Assembly (NCBI RefSeq): GCF_010915705.1
Contig: NZ_JAAIKE010000006.1
Coordinates: 1 to 64,000 of the forward strand
DNA from: Pseudotabrizicola algicola
Lineage (GTDB): Bacteria > Pseudomonadota > Alphaproteobacteria > Rhodobacterales > Rhodobacteraceae
Length of the DNA stretch: 64,000 bases
Direction of reading: 5' to 3'
Of this stretch, positions 26,480 to 35,621 are shown one piece after another (position 1 is the first letter of the stretch; each line of letters opens with the position of its first letter). The notes under the pieces are model-generated. The model was not told where the DNA came from. It made no database searches and was given only the letters and a program-made list of their open reading frames with translations. A program made the translations under genes and the position numbers.

Positions 26480-28225
26480 ATGACACGCGCATTCCTCAAC
26501 GTCGAAGCCTCTGTCCTCGGTCGCCGCTGGACCGGCCCTGCCGTCGAGGAGGAACGCCTCGCCGAGGCGATGGCGCAGCAGACCCGGCTGCCGATGGCGC
26601 TTTGCCACACGCTGGTGCGGCGCGGGGTGTCGCCCGCCGATGCGCCGGCCTTCCTCGCCCCCGTCCTCCGCGATCTGCTGCCCGATCCGCTGACCCTGCG
26701 CGACATGGGACCTGCGACCGACCGTTTCCTCCATGCCCTGCGCCAGCGCCAGCGCATCGCCATCTTCGCCGATTACGATGTCGATGGCGGCGCTTCTGCC
26801 GCGCTGTTGATCGTCTGGCTGCGCGCGATGGGGCGCGAGGCCACGCTTTATATTCCCGACCGGATCGACGAGGGCTATGGCCCGAATGTCCCCGCGATGC
26901 AGGCTTTGGGCGCGGCGCATGATCTGATCCTCTGCGTCGATTGCGGCACGCTGAGCCACGAGCCGATTGCGGCGGCGGGCTGTGATGTGGTGGTACTGGA
27001 TCACCATCTGGGCGCAGAGACGCTGCCCCCCGCCGTCGCCGTGGTGAACCCGAACCGGCAGGATGAAAACGGCGATCTGGCGCATCTGTGCGCCGCTTCG
27101 GTGGTGTTCCTGATGCTGGTCGAGGCCAACCGCCGCCTGCGCGCCGAGGGCGTGCAAGGGCCGGACCTGATGGCGATGCTTGATCTGGTGGCGCTGGCCA
27201 CGGTGGCGGATGTGGCCCCGCTGGTCGGGGTCAACCGCGCGCTGGTGCGGCAGGGCCTGCGGGTGATGGCACGGCGCGAACGGACAGGTCTGGTGGCCCT
27301 GTCCGATGTGGCGCGGATGGATCAGGCCCCCACCCCCTATGCGCTGGGTTTCGTGCTGGGGCCACGGGTGAACGCGGGCGGGCGGATCGGGCAGGCCGAT
27401 CTGGGCGCACGGCTGCTGGCCTGCGATGATCCGCGCACCGCCGCCGCAATGGCCGCCCGGCTGGATGAGCTGAACACAGAGCGGCGCGAGATCACCGAAC
27501 GTGTGCGCGAAGAAGCGATGGCACAGGCCGAGGCGCGAGGCGCGGATGCCCCGCTTGTCTGGGCGGCAGGCGAGGGCTGGCACCCCGGCGTGGTCGGCAT
27601 TGTCGCCGCCCGCCTGAAAGAGGCCTTCAATCGTCCTGCAATCGTGATCGGGCTGGAGGGCGGCATCGGCAAAGGGTCTGGCCGCTCGGTCACAGGGGTC
27701 GATCTGGGGGCCGTGGTGCAGCGGGCAGCCGCCGAAGGCGTCTTGCTCAAGGGTGGCGGGCACAAGATGGCAGCCGGGCTGACGGTCATGCAAGAGCGGC
27801 TGGACGAAGCCATGACGCGGCTGGCGGATTTGCTCGCGAGGCAAGGCGCAGGCAGCGAGGAGCCACGCGATCTGCGGATCGACAGCCTGCTGATGCCCTC
27901 GGCCTGCACCCCCGGCTTTGTCGAGCAGATCGAGGCCGCCGGTCCCTTCGGCCAAGGCGCGCCCGCCCCGAGATTCGCCTTTGCCGATATCGGCGTGGCA
28001 CCGCGCCGGATCGGCGAGAAGCACCTGAAGCTGGTGCTGTCGGACGGGATGGGCGCGCAGGTGGAGGCGATGGCCTTCGGCGCCTTCGACTCGCCGCTGG
28101 GGCCGGCGCTTGACGGCGCAGGTCACCGCCGTTTCCATCTGGCCGGACGGCTGGAACTGAACCACTGGGGCGGTCGCACAAAGGTGCAACTGCGACTGGA
28201 CGACGCCGCCCCCGCTTCCGGCTGA
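26480..28225 (+). CDS. recJ: Single-stranded-DNA-specific exonuclease RecJ
   Basis: RecJ is a 5'-3' exonuclease in recombination and mismatch repair. The 581-residue protein has DHH-family motif I IFADYDVDGGASAALL, motif II CVDCGT, motif III VVLDHHLG, and the DHHA1 motif GSGRSVTGVDL with KGGGHKMAAG. The C-terminal OB region (FGQGAPAPRFAFADI) is present. The ATG at 26480 gives MTRAFLNVEAS, the usual alphaproteobacterial start; the frame is open upstream but covers the intergenic repeat. No strong ribosome site is visible. tRNA-Glu follows on the same strand. Confidence 0.94.
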   Translation: MTRAFLNVEASVLGRRWTGPAVEEERLAEAMAQQTRLPMALCHTLVRRGVSPADAPAFLAPVLRDLLPDPLTLRDMGPATDRFLHALRQRQRIAIFADYDVDGGASAALLIVWLRAMGREATLYIPDRIDEGYGPNVPAMQALGAAHDLILCVDCGTLSHEPIAAAGCDVVVLDHHLGAETLPPAVAVVNPNRQDENGDLAHLCAASVVFLMLVEANRRLRAEGVQGPDLMAMLDLVALATVADVAPLVGVNRALVRQGLRVMARRERTGLVALSDVARMDQAPTPYALGFVLGPRVNAGGRIGQADLGARLLACDDPRTAAAMAARLDELNTERREITERVREEAMAQAEARGADAPLVWAAGEGWHPGVVGIVAARLKEAFNRPAIVIGLEGGIGKGSGRSVTGVDLGAVVQRAAAEGVLLKGGGHKMAAGLTVMQERLDEAMTRLADLLARQGAGSEEPRDLRIDSLLMPSACTPGFVEQIEAAGPFGQGAPAPRFAFADIGVAPRRIGEKHLKLVLSDGMGAQVEAMAFGAFDSPLGPALDGAGHRRFHLAGRLELNHWGGRTKVQLRLDDAAPASG

Positions 28226-28242
28226 TCAGATCGTTTTTCCTC

Positions 28243-28271
28243 TTGCGAGTCAGTGGGAAGCCCACTAGATA
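28243..28271 (+). promoter_or_regulatory. Promoter of tRNA-Glu
   Basis: TTGCGA (28243-28248), a 17-base spacer and TAGATA (28266-28271), ending 17 bases before the mature tRNA. Good match to the housekeeping sigma consensus in spacing and position. Confidence 0.6.
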
Positions 28272-28288
28272 CCCCTCACCGACAGCGT

Positions 28289-28363
28289 GGCCCGTTCGTC
28301 TATCGGTTAGGACACCAGGTTTTCAACCTGGGAAGAGGGGTTCGACTCCCCTACGGGCTGCCA
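28289..28363 (+). tRNA. tRNA-Glu (anticodon TTC)
   Basis: A 75-base cloverleaf with encoded CCA. The acceptor arm GGCCCGT pairs with ACGGGCT (one G-T pair), the anticodon stem CCAGG/CCTGG encloses TTTTCAA with TTC as anticodon, and the T-arm is GGGG-TTCGACT-CCCC. It reads GAA and GAG by wobble. Only one copy is in this window. Confidence 0.96.
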
Positions 28364-28759
28364 CTTTCCCCTGATCTATAGACTAAAGAACTGTCACCGG
28401 GCGCATCTGACCCCGGGGTGACCTCTTGTCTGGCGGCGGTTGCCAGTTCGAGATGGTAGCCGCAAACACAAACTCGGCGACGCGGCGAAGAGCATCGAAC
28501 CGGTCGCCGGAAGTCGCTATTATGTGAAGGTGCAGATGCGACCTCCGGCGGGGGCCCAACCAAAATCCCGCGAAGCGTGGCCCGACGGGCAGAAGCGCAT
28601 TCAAGCCCGCGATGGGCGTTGCGGGGCCAATCGCGCCCGCGGCACACCTGCCACCCACCCCCAAGCTGAAAGACCCTTGAAAAGCCGCCGCGCTGCGCCA
28701 TCCCTTGTGGCGCGGGGCCGACGGGCGGTTGATCCGGGGCAGATGGGGTGGCGGCGACG
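28364..28759. other. Intergenic region after tRNA-Glu, possible relic
   Basis: 396 bases without a convincing gene. Minus-strand frames (for example 28383-28664, ending GQMRPVTVL) look semi-proteinlike but have no ribosome site and no family I know. The position 3' of a tRNA gene is where integrated elements often leave remnants, yet no repeat of the tRNA 3' end was found downstream. Confidence 0.4.
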
Positions 28760-29338
28760 ATGATCCAGACAGAGAAATTTGCGCAAATCGAGGTGCAATC
28801 CGCTGCCGCCCTGCGCGACTGGCTTACGCTGCACCATGCGCAGTCAGACAGCGTGTGGCTCGTCACATGGAAGAAGGCCCCCGGCGCGCCCTATGTCCCG
28901 GTCAGTGAGGTGCTCGATGAACTGGTGGCCTTCGGCTGGATCGACGGGGTCCGGCGCAAGCTGGATGCGCATCGGACCATGCAGTTGATCTCGCCCCGCA
29001 AGCAACAGGCCTGGGCGGCAACCTACAAGCAGCGCGCCGCGCGGCTGGAGGCCGAGGGCCGGATGCACCCCGCCGGACTCGCGGCCATCGCCGCGGCCAA
29101 AGCGGCGGGTCGCTGGGATGAAACGGCAGCGGTTGACGCGCTGCAGGTGCCGCCGGATCTGGCCGAGGCGCTCGCCGCCAGCGGCAGCGCGGATCGGTTT
29201 TTCAGCGCCGCGGCCCCCAGCTACCGGCGCAATGTGCTGCGCTGGCTTCACAATGCCAAACGCGCCGAAACGCGCGCGGCACGCATCGCGCAGATCGTGA
29301 CCGCCTCGGCACAAGCGCGAAAACTGCCGCAGCTTTGA
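28760..29338 (+). CDS. YdeI/OmpD-associated family protein
   Basis: The 192-residue protein matches the YdeI/OmdA family: WLTLHHAQSDSVWLVTWKK near the start, SEVLDELVAFGWIDG and the RKQQAWAATYKQRAARLEAEGRMHP segment, and the C-terminal FFSAAAPSYRRNVLRWLHNAKR helix pair. YdeI has been tied to bacteriocin or antimicrobial peptide protection in enterobacteria, but the biochemical function is not settled. The ATG at 28760 is preferred; a GTG at 28748 adds four residues. No clear ribosome site is seen. Confidence 0.8.
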   Translation: MIQTEKFAQIEVQSAAALRDWLTLHHAQSDSVWLVTWKKAPGAPYVPVSEVLDELVAFGWIDGVRRKLDAHRTMQLISPRKQQAWAATYKQRAARLEAEGRMHPAGLAAIAAAKAAGRWDETAAVDALQVPPDLAEALAASGSADRFFSAAAPSYRRNVLRWLHNAKRAETRAARIAQIVTASAQARKLPQL

Positions 29339-29363
29339 CCCGCCGCAGGGCGGGCCAAACGCG

Positions 29364-30134
29364 TCAGTCCAGCATCTGGGTGGCCAGAGCGAACTCGGTC
29401 AGCTCGTCCTCGACCAGAATGTAGATGCTGGCGGGCGGGGTCTGCATGGCGCGGGCCGACAGGCGCAGGTCAATCCCCATCTCGCCAAGATAATCCAGCA
29501 CATCGGCCTGCCCGTGCTGGATGCTTTCCACCGCGACAAAGGCGGGCAAAAGCGTGTTTTCCCCGAAATAGTGTTGATGCACCCCCACCATCGCGCCGCG
29601 GCTGACCCGTCGCTCGGCCCCGCCTGCAAGGATATAGGGACAGGCCGAAAAGCAGGCCGCGCCACCTTGCATCAAGGTCGGCAGTCCGGCCGCGCGGATC
29701 TGGCGGCCAATCTCCAGCGCATCGGTGACCGATCCGCCGGGGCTGTGCAGCGCGATCTGGTCGGGCAAAGTGCCGCGCGCTGCAAGATAATCGGCAAAAC
29801 GGGCGCTGTCGCCGGGTTCGATCGCGCCCTCGACCAAGAGGGTTTTGCGCCCCTCGACCTCGGTTTCCGTGAATTGCAATCGCGCCGGAACGGAATCGCT
29901 GCGGGGAAATTCGGGCGAAGCGGGCTGCTGGCGCGGCAGGTCGCGCGGTGCATAGCGGCGGGTCTGGTCCCCCGGCCGCACCGGCACGGCGGCGGGCGGG
30001 GCCGGGTTGGACTGGAAGAGACCGGGCAGCACCTGCTGGAAGTCGCCGGCGATGATGAGTCCGGCAAGGGCAATCTGCACCATCAGCATCGCCTGCAACA
30101 CCCGCCCCGACCGGGGCACCCGCAAACCGCGCAT
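29364..30134 (-). CDS. Membrane-anchored ClpP/crotonase-fold protein (COG3904-like)
   Basis: The 256-residue protein has one N-terminal hydrophobic helix (residues 13-30), a proline-rich linker to about residue 80, and a ClpP-like domain. Oxyanion-loop motif LHSPGGSVTDALEIGRQI is at 129-146; the likely nucleophile is S163 in ACFSACPYILAGG, and H186/H188 in VGVHQHYF may be the base. I infer a periplasmic serine hydrolase or peptidase, though catalysis is not proven in this family. Its ATG overlaps the stop of the preceding membrane protein gene (TGATG), so the two products are coupled. Confidence 0.7.
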   Translation of the reverse strand: MRGLRVPRSGRVLQAMLMVQIALAGLIIAGDFQQVLPGLFQSNPAPPAAVPVRPGDQTRRYAPRDLPRQQPASPEFPRSDSVPARLQFTETEVEGRKTLLVEGAIEPGDSARFADYLAARGTLPDQIALHSPGGSVTDALEIGRQIRAAGLPTLMQGGAACFSACPYILAGGAERRVSRGAMVGVHQHYFGENTLLPAFVAVESIQHGQADVLDYLGEMGIDLRLSARAMQTPPASIYILVEDELTEFALATQMLD

Positions 30135-31474
30135 CAGCGGGTGCCGCTGATGAGGTGCGGCGGCGGCACATCGGGCTGGGCTGCTGGCCCCGCAGGCTCT
30201 GCCGCAGCCATGCGCAGGGGTTCCGGCGCGGCAACCGGGGCAGAGCCGGGGCCCGTTGCAGGCGGCGGCTCCAGCGCCCGCAGGGCCATCACGGCGGCAC
30301 GGACCTCGGCCAGCGTCATGGTTTCCTCGGGCGCGACGGTGCCGCGCTCGGCCCTGATCGCGCCTTGCGCCACCATCATGATCAGCACCAGCACGGCAGG
30401 CAGAAGATCGATCGCAATCGCCCCCGCCCAGGACGGGATGAAATCGCCCGCATAGCGCAGCACCGCATCGGCGGTCGATATCGGAGCATAGGTGGTATCA
30501 TCCGGGGTGGGCATCGCCAGCACCTCGTCCGCCGCCGCCTTCAGGGTGGTGGCACGCTGGGCAAGCAGGGTCAGCACCGCATCAATGGTGCTGCGCTGGT
30601 CGCTGCGGATGCTGTCGGTTGATCCGTCAAGCTCTGGCACCACGACCGAGGCCGACAGATCCTGCGCCGCCCGCGCGACAAGGGGGGCGACCGACAGCTG
30701 GCGCAACTGCGCGATCAGCCCCGCCAGCCGCACCGATTCTTCGGCAAACTCCACCGATCTTTGCTCGACGTCCCCGACCGAGGCGGTCAATGCCCGCATC
30801 CTGCTCAGGATCTGGTTTCCTTCGGCGAAAGCGGCATCGACCAAGGGGCCTTGCGCGGCAATCTGGGCCTCCAGCCCGGCCAATTCATCGGCTTTCTGGA
30901 TCAGCACCCGAAACACCGCCCCCCGCCCCGCGGTGCCGGAAAGATTGCCCGTTGCCTCTTGCGCCGACAGGTCCTGAAAGCTCTGGCGCGTGCGCGCCAC
31001 ATCAAGGCCAAGCCCCTGCGCGGCGACCGCCACACGGTGCGCCTGCTCCAGACCGACCTGATACTGCTGCACCGTCTTGGCCAGATGCTGCTCGACCGCC
31101 GCCGATCCGGCCAAGGCCGCCGCGTTCAGCCAGCTTGACATTGCGATGATCGCCAAAGACCCCAGCGCCATGGACAAAAACAGGCCCAGACGCGACGCCG
31201 CCGACCGCATCGCGGGCAAGAGCCGGATCAGATAGCTCCAGAACACGAAGATCGCCACCGAGACCGCCAGCGAATAGGCGACCGCCGCAAAAAAGGTCAG
31301 CGCGCCGCTGTTGTTCAAGAGCGAGGACACGCCAAGGTAGGTGTAAATCCCCGATGCCACCGACAAAACGCCCAAAGCCATCGGCGTGAATGTCTCCAGC
31401 GCGGACAGATGGCCCTCTATCTCGCGCGCGGCATGCAGGCCACGGGCTTCGGCGGACGTGGGGGGCGGGGTCAT
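30134..31474 (-). CDS. Four-helix membrane protein with long coiled coil, unknown function
   Basis: From the ATG at 31474 (AAGGAG upstream) the product has 446 residues. Hydrophobic helices lie at about 30-50, 58-84, 95-116 and 352-375. Between helices 3 and 4 is a region of about 230 residues, mostly helical (VEQHLAKTVQQYQVGLEQAH and onwards), probably periplasmic coiled coil. The C-terminal tail is proline- and alanine-rich. I recognise no family. Coupling to the ClpP-like gene suggests a membrane scaffold, adaptor or substrate of that protein. Confidence 0.6.
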   Translation of the reverse strand: MTPPPTSAEARGLHAAREIEGHLSALETFTPMALGVLSVASGIYTYLGVSSLLNNSGALTFFAAVAYSLAVSVAIFVFWSYLIRLLPAMRSAASRLGLFLSMALGSLAIIAMSSWLNAAALAGSAAVEQHLAKTVQQYQVGLEQAHRVAVAAQGLGLDVARTRQSFQDLSAQEATGNLSGTAGRGAVFRVLIQKADELAGLEAQIAAQGPLVDAAFAEGNQILSRMRALTASVGDVEQRSVEFAEESVRLAGLIAQLRQLSVAPLVARAAQDLSASVVVPELDGSTDSIRSDQRSTIDAVLTLLAQRATTLKAAADEVLAMPTPDDTTYAPISTADAVLRYAGDFIPSWAGAIAIDLLPAVLVLIMMVAQGAIRAERGTVAPEETMTLAEVRAAVMALRALEPPPATGPGSAPVAAPEPLRMAAAEPAGPAAQPDVPPPHLISGTR

Positions 31475-31684
31475 GGTGCGGCGGCTCCTTGATGCGACGC
31501 CGGAACCCGGCAGGCGGACCTGCGCAAGATAGGCGCGCGGCCCCGTGCCGCCAAATGCCAACAGCGTGATCGCCGCCTTCTGCTCTTTGCATCGCCTGCC
31601 CCGCGCAGGGAACCTCGCAAAGGCCGGGGCGTTGACTCCGGCAAGCGGGCCATTTGCCCGCATCCCAAATCAAAAAGGTTCATC

Positions 31685-32143
31685 ATGTTGATTGATCGCT
31701 TCTGGAAAGAAATGGAAAGCGTGCATTCCGCCATGTTGTCGGTGGGCGATGCGCGCCATGTGCCGATGTCGCCCTATGCCCGCAAGGAGGACCGCGCCAT
31801 CTGGTTCATCACCGCGCAGGGCACCGCGCTTGTCGAGGCGATCACAAGCGGCCAAAGCGATGCGTCGCTGATCGTGACGGGCGAGAGCAACATCCACGCC
31901 CGCATCGAAGGCAGCGCCAGTCTTGTGCAGGATCGCGCCAAGCTCGAAGAGCTGTGGAACCCTGTGGCCAGCAGCTGGTTTGACGGCATCGATGATCCCG
32001 ACATCCGCCTGATCCGCCTTGTGCCTACCGAGGCCGAGGTGTGGTTGACCTCGGGCGGGATGGGCTTTGCCTTCGAGCTGGTCAAATCCAAGCTGACCGG
32101 CAAACAGCCTGACACGGGCGAGCATTTCAGCGTGACGTTCTAA
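31685..32143 (+). CDS. Pyridoxamine 5'-phosphate oxidase-like general stress protein
   Basis: The 152-residue protein belongs to the split-barrel flavin-binding family of general stress protein 26. Visible features are the N-terminal FWKEMESVHSAMLSV helix, the DRAIWFITAQGTALVEAI strand, and WFDGIDDPDIRLIRLVPTEAEVW near the end. The family binds FMN or FAD; a substrate is not known. The gene is single, with a strong terminator after it. The start at 31685 (ATGTTGATTGATCGC) follows AAAAAGG at moderate spacing. Confidence 0.85.
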   Translation: MLIDRFWKEMESVHSAMLSVGDARHVPMSPYARKEDRAIWFITAQGTALVEAITSGQSDASLIVTGESNIHARIEGSASLVQDRAKLEELWNPVASSWFDGIDDPDIRLIRLVPTEAEVWLTSGGMGFAFELVKSKLTGKQPDTGEHFSVTF

Positions 32144-32164
32144 GCCCCCGTTTCGCCCACAACG

Positions 32165-32198
32165 GCCCCCGCCCCCTCATTTGGGGGCGGGGGCTTTT
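32165..32198 (+). terminator. Intrinsic terminator of the stress protein gene
   Basis: A perfect 12-bp stem GCCCCCGCCCCC / GGGGGCGGGGGC with a six-base TCATTT loop, followed by TTTT. It lies 21 bases after the stop at 32143 and before the convergent treY end. Confidence 0.9.
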
Positions 32199-32235
32199 CA
32201 ATGTGCCGCATTGGCGGCGTGCGGGGATCGGCCCT

Positions 32236-34470
32236 TCACGCCGCCTGTTCATCCGCTTCATGGCGCAGCACCGGCTCGCGCCCCGGACGGATCTCGGCGC
32301 AAATCACCCCGCTCGCCGTTTGGCGGCGCACCAGATAGCCGCGCCCTGCCGCTTCGACCTGCGTTCCGCCTGCGCCGCGCAGGTCGCTGATGCGGCGCGC
32401 CCGCAGGGACAACAGGCTGCGCGTCAGCCGATACTTGCGCCCCGCGAAATCCTGTTGCTGGTCCAGCGCCGAGAGCGCCTTAAGGTCAACCGCACGGCGG
32501 TTGTCAGGATCGGTGAGGCTGAAGGACGGCCCCTCGCAGCCGCGGTAAATATCGGGCACCCCGCGTGCCAGCAGCTTCAGGGCCAGTTGCACAAGCGACA
32601 GCACCTCGCCACGGTCGATCAGGGCCGCCGCCGCTTCGGGAAGATTGGCCTGCCACAACACCGTCAGGGCCCGCGCAAGGCCAAGGGCCGGGGCCTCGGC
32701 GGCATCATTAGGGTAGCCCGGCACGGAGATCTCTTTCGCCTCGCGCATCGCCTTTTGCAGATAGCCCGCTACGCGCTCTGCCAGATCGGGCGCAAGGTCG
32801 GCGGGCTGCCATGCGGCCAGCAGGCTGTGCATCAGCGTCCAGAGTTCTTCCTTGCGCATCCCGCCCGCAAGCGCGGCCTGCACCCGCGGCAGCGCGCAGG
32901 TCTCGTGCCACAGCACCTGCACGGCATCGGGCAGCACCGCGCAGGCCACCAGACGCATGCGAGCATCCTCGCTGCGCTTGGTGTCATGCGTCGAGGTCAG
33001 CACCATGGCCCCTGCGGGCATCGACGCCCAGGTTTGCGCAAATTCCTCGGGCGGCAGGGTCGGCGCCTCGGGCGAGGCCCCCACCTCACAGGCGGCAGGA
33101 TAGGGAACAAAGCGGTAAAGCGCGGTATCTTCGGCAGATTTCGCCAGAACCGCCCCGCTTGTCTGCTGGAAGAGATCGCGGAACGCGGCTTCCTCGGGCG
33201 ATTGCGCCTCTGCCAGCACATCGATCAGACGCAGCGCGGTCAGGGGCGGACGCAACGTGGCGGCCACATGCGCGCGCATCGCGTCCAGCGGCGCGGCGGC
33301 ATCTTCTGCCGCCTGGTGCGCCTCGCCGAAATAGGTGCGATAAACCGGCATCCCCTCCAGCATCCCGATCACCGATTGGCGCAAGGTTTCGGGGCCGGGG
33401 TCATGCTCCGGATCATCCTTGAGTGCCGCGCGCGCAAGATCGACCAGGCGCAAGACCTCGGCGGCCAGATCATGGCGCAGAATATCCCGCTTGGCCGCTG
33501 TCAGCGTGGCCGCATAATCCGTGCCGCGCGCCACCGCGCCAGACCACAGCGCCCCGAGCGCGGCAACTCCGGCGGGCGGGGTCAGCACCCGCGCTATGTC
33601 GCGCGCGTGTTCATATCCGGTCGTGCCTTCGACCGGCCAGTCAGGCAAAGGCTCATCCCCCACAAGGATCTTTTCGACCCAGATCGGCACATCCGGCCCA
33701 ACCCTGCCGCGCAGGCGTTCCAGATAGGCCCCCGGCGCGCGCAGCCCGTCGATATGGTCGATCCGCAACCCCTGCACATCGCCCCGCGCCACCAGATCAA
33801 GCACGAGCGCATGCGTGTCATCAAACACCTCGGGGCGGTCGACCCGCATGCTGATCAGATCGGTGATGTTGAAAAACCGCCGATGGGTGATGCTGTCGCT
33901 GCCCGCCTGCCAATCCGCCAGATGCCAGCTTTGCCGCTCCAGCACCTCTTCCAGCGGCCCCTGCGTGTCACCCTGCAAGGGCAGCCGCAGATCGTCCACA
34001 ACCAGAACCGGGCCAAGGCGCGCGTCCTGTCCCACGTGCAGGGCCCCCTCGGCCAGAAGCGCCTGAACCGGGCGCGCCAACCACGGCAGCACCAGACGGC
34101 CCGCCGACCAGTCGATGTCGAAATGCTGCGCATAGCGGCTGGCCTGCCCGTGCCGCAGCACATCCACCAGCCACGGGTTTTCCAGCGAAAAGGCCGTGTG
34201 ATTGGGCACGATGTCAAGGATGATGCCAAGGCCCCGCGCCCGCGCCGCTTCGGCAAGGCGCCGGAACCCCTCCAGACCGCCCAAGGCCGGATCAATCTCG
34301 TCGGGGCGCGTCACATCATAGCCGTGAGTGGAGCCTGTCGTCGCCGTGAACACCGGCGAAAGATAAAGATGGCTGATACCAAGGCGGGTCAGGGCATCGA
34401 TATCCGCGATAACCGTGTCAAAATCCACGCCGTTGCGCATTTGCAGGCGATAGGTGGCAAGTGGCAGCAT
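32236..34470 (-). CDS. treY: (1->4)-alpha-D-glucan 1-alpha-D-glucosylmutase (maltooligosyltrehalose synthase)
   Basis: TreY turns the reducing end of maltodextrins into a trehalosyl unit, later released by TreZ. The 744-residue protein opens MLPLATYRLQMRNGVDFD, followed by GISHLYLSPVFTATTGSTHG, DIVPNHTAF, the nucleophile motif GLRIDHIDGLRAPG, the acid VEKILVGDE and the late STHDTKRSEDARMR, in GH13 order. The ATG at 34470 follows AAGGAAAA; the frame is open to 34584. TreZ, GlgX and glycogen genes are not in the window, so the partner is elsewhere. It converges on the stress protein gene. Confidence 0.95.
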   Translation of the reverse strand: MLPLATYRLQMRNGVDFDTVIADIDALTRLGISHLYLSPVFTATTGSTHGYDVTRPDEIDPALGGLEGFRRLAEAARARGLGIILDIVPNHTAFSLENPWLVDVLRHGQASRYAQHFDIDWSAGRLVLPWLARPVQALLAEGALHVGQDARLGPVLVVDDLRLPLQGDTQGPLEEVLERQSWHLADWQAGSDSITHRRFFNITDLISMRVDRPEVFDDTHALVLDLVARGDVQGLRIDHIDGLRAPGAYLERLRGRVGPDVPIWVEKILVGDEPLPDWPVEGTTGYEHARDIARVLTPPAGVAALGALWSGAVARGTDYAATLTAAKRDILRHDLAAEVLRLVDLARAALKDDPEHDPGPETLRQSVIGMLEGMPVYRTYFGEAHQAAEDAAAPLDAMRAHVAATLRPPLTALRLIDVLAEAQSPEEAAFRDLFQQTSGAVLAKSAEDTALYRFVPYPAACEVGASPEAPTLPPEEFAQTWASMPAGAMVLTSTHDTKRSEDARMRLVACAVLPDAVQVLWHETCALPRVQAALAGGMRKEELWTLMHSLLAAWQPADLAPDLAERVAGYLQKAMREAKEISVPGYPNDAAEAPALGLARALTVLWQANLPEAAAALIDRGEVLSLVQLALKLLARGVPDIYRGCEGPSFSLTDPDNRRAVDLKALSALDQQQDFAGRKYRLTRSLLSLRARRISDLRGAGGTQVEAAGRGYLVRRQTASGVICAEIRPGREPVLRHEADEQAA

Positions 34471-34610
34471 CGGGTTTTCCTTGTGCGCAGGCGGGTGAAA
34501 GGCGGCAGATGACCGCGCAGCGGGGCGCGCGCGGGCCTGAGGGTCCAACCCGCGCAAGGCCAACAGGTTCCACCCTTTGCGCAACGCGGAACCCCCGCTA
34601 GACTGGACCC

Positions 34611-34829
34611 ATGTCTAACCGCCCCGCAAAACACTCGCTCACCCTGCACGGACACCGCACCAGCGTCACGCTGGAGCCCAGTTTCTGGGATGCCTTCCGC
34701 GCGATTGCCACCGAGAGCGGCGAGACCGTAAATGCGCTCGCCGCGCGCATCGACGCGGGCCGTCAGGGTGATGAAGGACTGGCCTCGGCCATCCGCGTGT
34801 TTGTCCTGCAGCATTATCGCGGCAAATAG
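34611..34829 (+). CDS. Ribbon-helix-helix domain protein
   Basis: 72 residues. [27 protein letters not shown] is the ribbon and first helix of the RHH_4 family, followed by [13 protein letters not shown] and a C-terminal helix ending YRGK. The family is presumed to bind DNA as a dimer, but its targets are unknown and it may act on a distant gene. The ATG at 34611 is in the 140-base gap between the divergent treY gene and purQ. Confidence 0.8.
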   Translation: MSNRPAKHSLTLHGHRTSVTLEPSFWDAFRAIATESGETVNALAARIDAGRQGDEGLASAIRVFVLQHYRGK

Positions 34830-34905
34830 GCCAATCGCACACTGGAAGCGCGCCTTCGCTTGCGCTATGGGGCAAGGCAGATCGCACCATCAGGGAGAGT
34901 CCCCC

Positions 34906-35574
34906 ATGAAAGCCGCTGTCATCACCTTCCCCGGATCGAACTGCGACCGGGATCTGGCATCGGCCTTTGCACAGGCGGGCTTTCAGGTGGCGCGCGTCTG
35001 GCACAAGGACACCGACCTGCCCCCCGGTGTCGATGTCGTGGGCGTGCCGGGCGGATTTTCCTTTGGCGACTACCTGCGCTGCGGCGCGATTGCCGCCCAA
35101 TCCCCCATCGCGGCGGCGGTCAAGGCCCATGCCACCCGTGGCGGTTATGTGCTGGGCATCTGCAACGGCTTTCAGGTGCTGACGGAAATGGGGCTGCTGC
35201 CGGGCGTGCTGATGCGCAACGCAGGGCTTAAATTTGCCTGCAAAACCGTCGCACTGCGCGTCGCCACCACCGACAGCCCCTATACAAGCACCTATGGGCG
35301 CGGGCAGGAAATCCTGATCCCGATCGCGCATCACGATGGCAATTACACCACCGATGCCGAAGGTCTGGCGCGTCTGCAGGGCGAGGACCGCATCGCCTTT
35401 ACCTACGCGCAGAACCCCAACGGCTCGATGGGCGACATCGCGGGCATCCTATCGGAAAACCGCCGTGTGCTGGGCATGATGCCCCACCCAGAGCGCGCCT
35501 GCGAGCCGGTTCACGGCGGCACCGATGGCGCCGGAATGTTCAAATCTCTGATGGGCGGGATGGCGCTTGCCTGA
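34906..35574 (+). CDS. purQ: Phosphoribosylformylglycinamidine synthase subunit PurQ
   Basis: Glutaminase subunit of the three-part FGAM synthase (PurL, PurQ, PurS) in purine synthesis. The 222-residue class I amidotransferase has [16 protein letters not shown] at the start, the nucleophile cysteine in [16 protein letters not shown], and the H-E pair in [19 protein letters not shown] upstream fixes the ATG at 34906. purS and purC are on the other strand about 11 kb away, and purL is not in the window. Confidence 0.97.
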   Translation: MKAAVITFPGSNCDRDLASAFAQAGFQVARVWHKDTDLPPGVDVVGVPGGFSFGDYLRCGAIAAQSPIAAAVKAHATRGGYVLGICNGFQVLTEMGLLPGVLMRNAGLKFACKTVALRVATTDSPYTSTYGRGQEILIPIAHHDGNYTTDAEGLARLQGEDRIAFTYAQNPNGSMGDIAGILSENRRVLGMMPHPERACEPVHGGTDGAGMFKSLMGGMALA

Positions 35575-35621
35575 CCGACCCCGGCTTGAGACGCACCTGA
35601 CCACAGCCTAGAGTCGCGCGC

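Noticed and set aside
25205-28189. 994-codon frame antisense to glpX and recJ
   Set aside because: Same composition effect; crosses the intergenic repeat and both certain genes.
28383-28664. 93-codon minus-strand frame after tRNA-Glu
   Set aside because: No ribosome site, no recognised family and competing frames in the same interval; left as part of an uncertain gap.
29470-30234. 254-codon frame overlapping the ClpP-like gene on the same strand
   Set aside because: Arg/Pro-rich product in another phase; the ClpP-like frame has domain motifs, a membrane helix and coupling to its neighbour.
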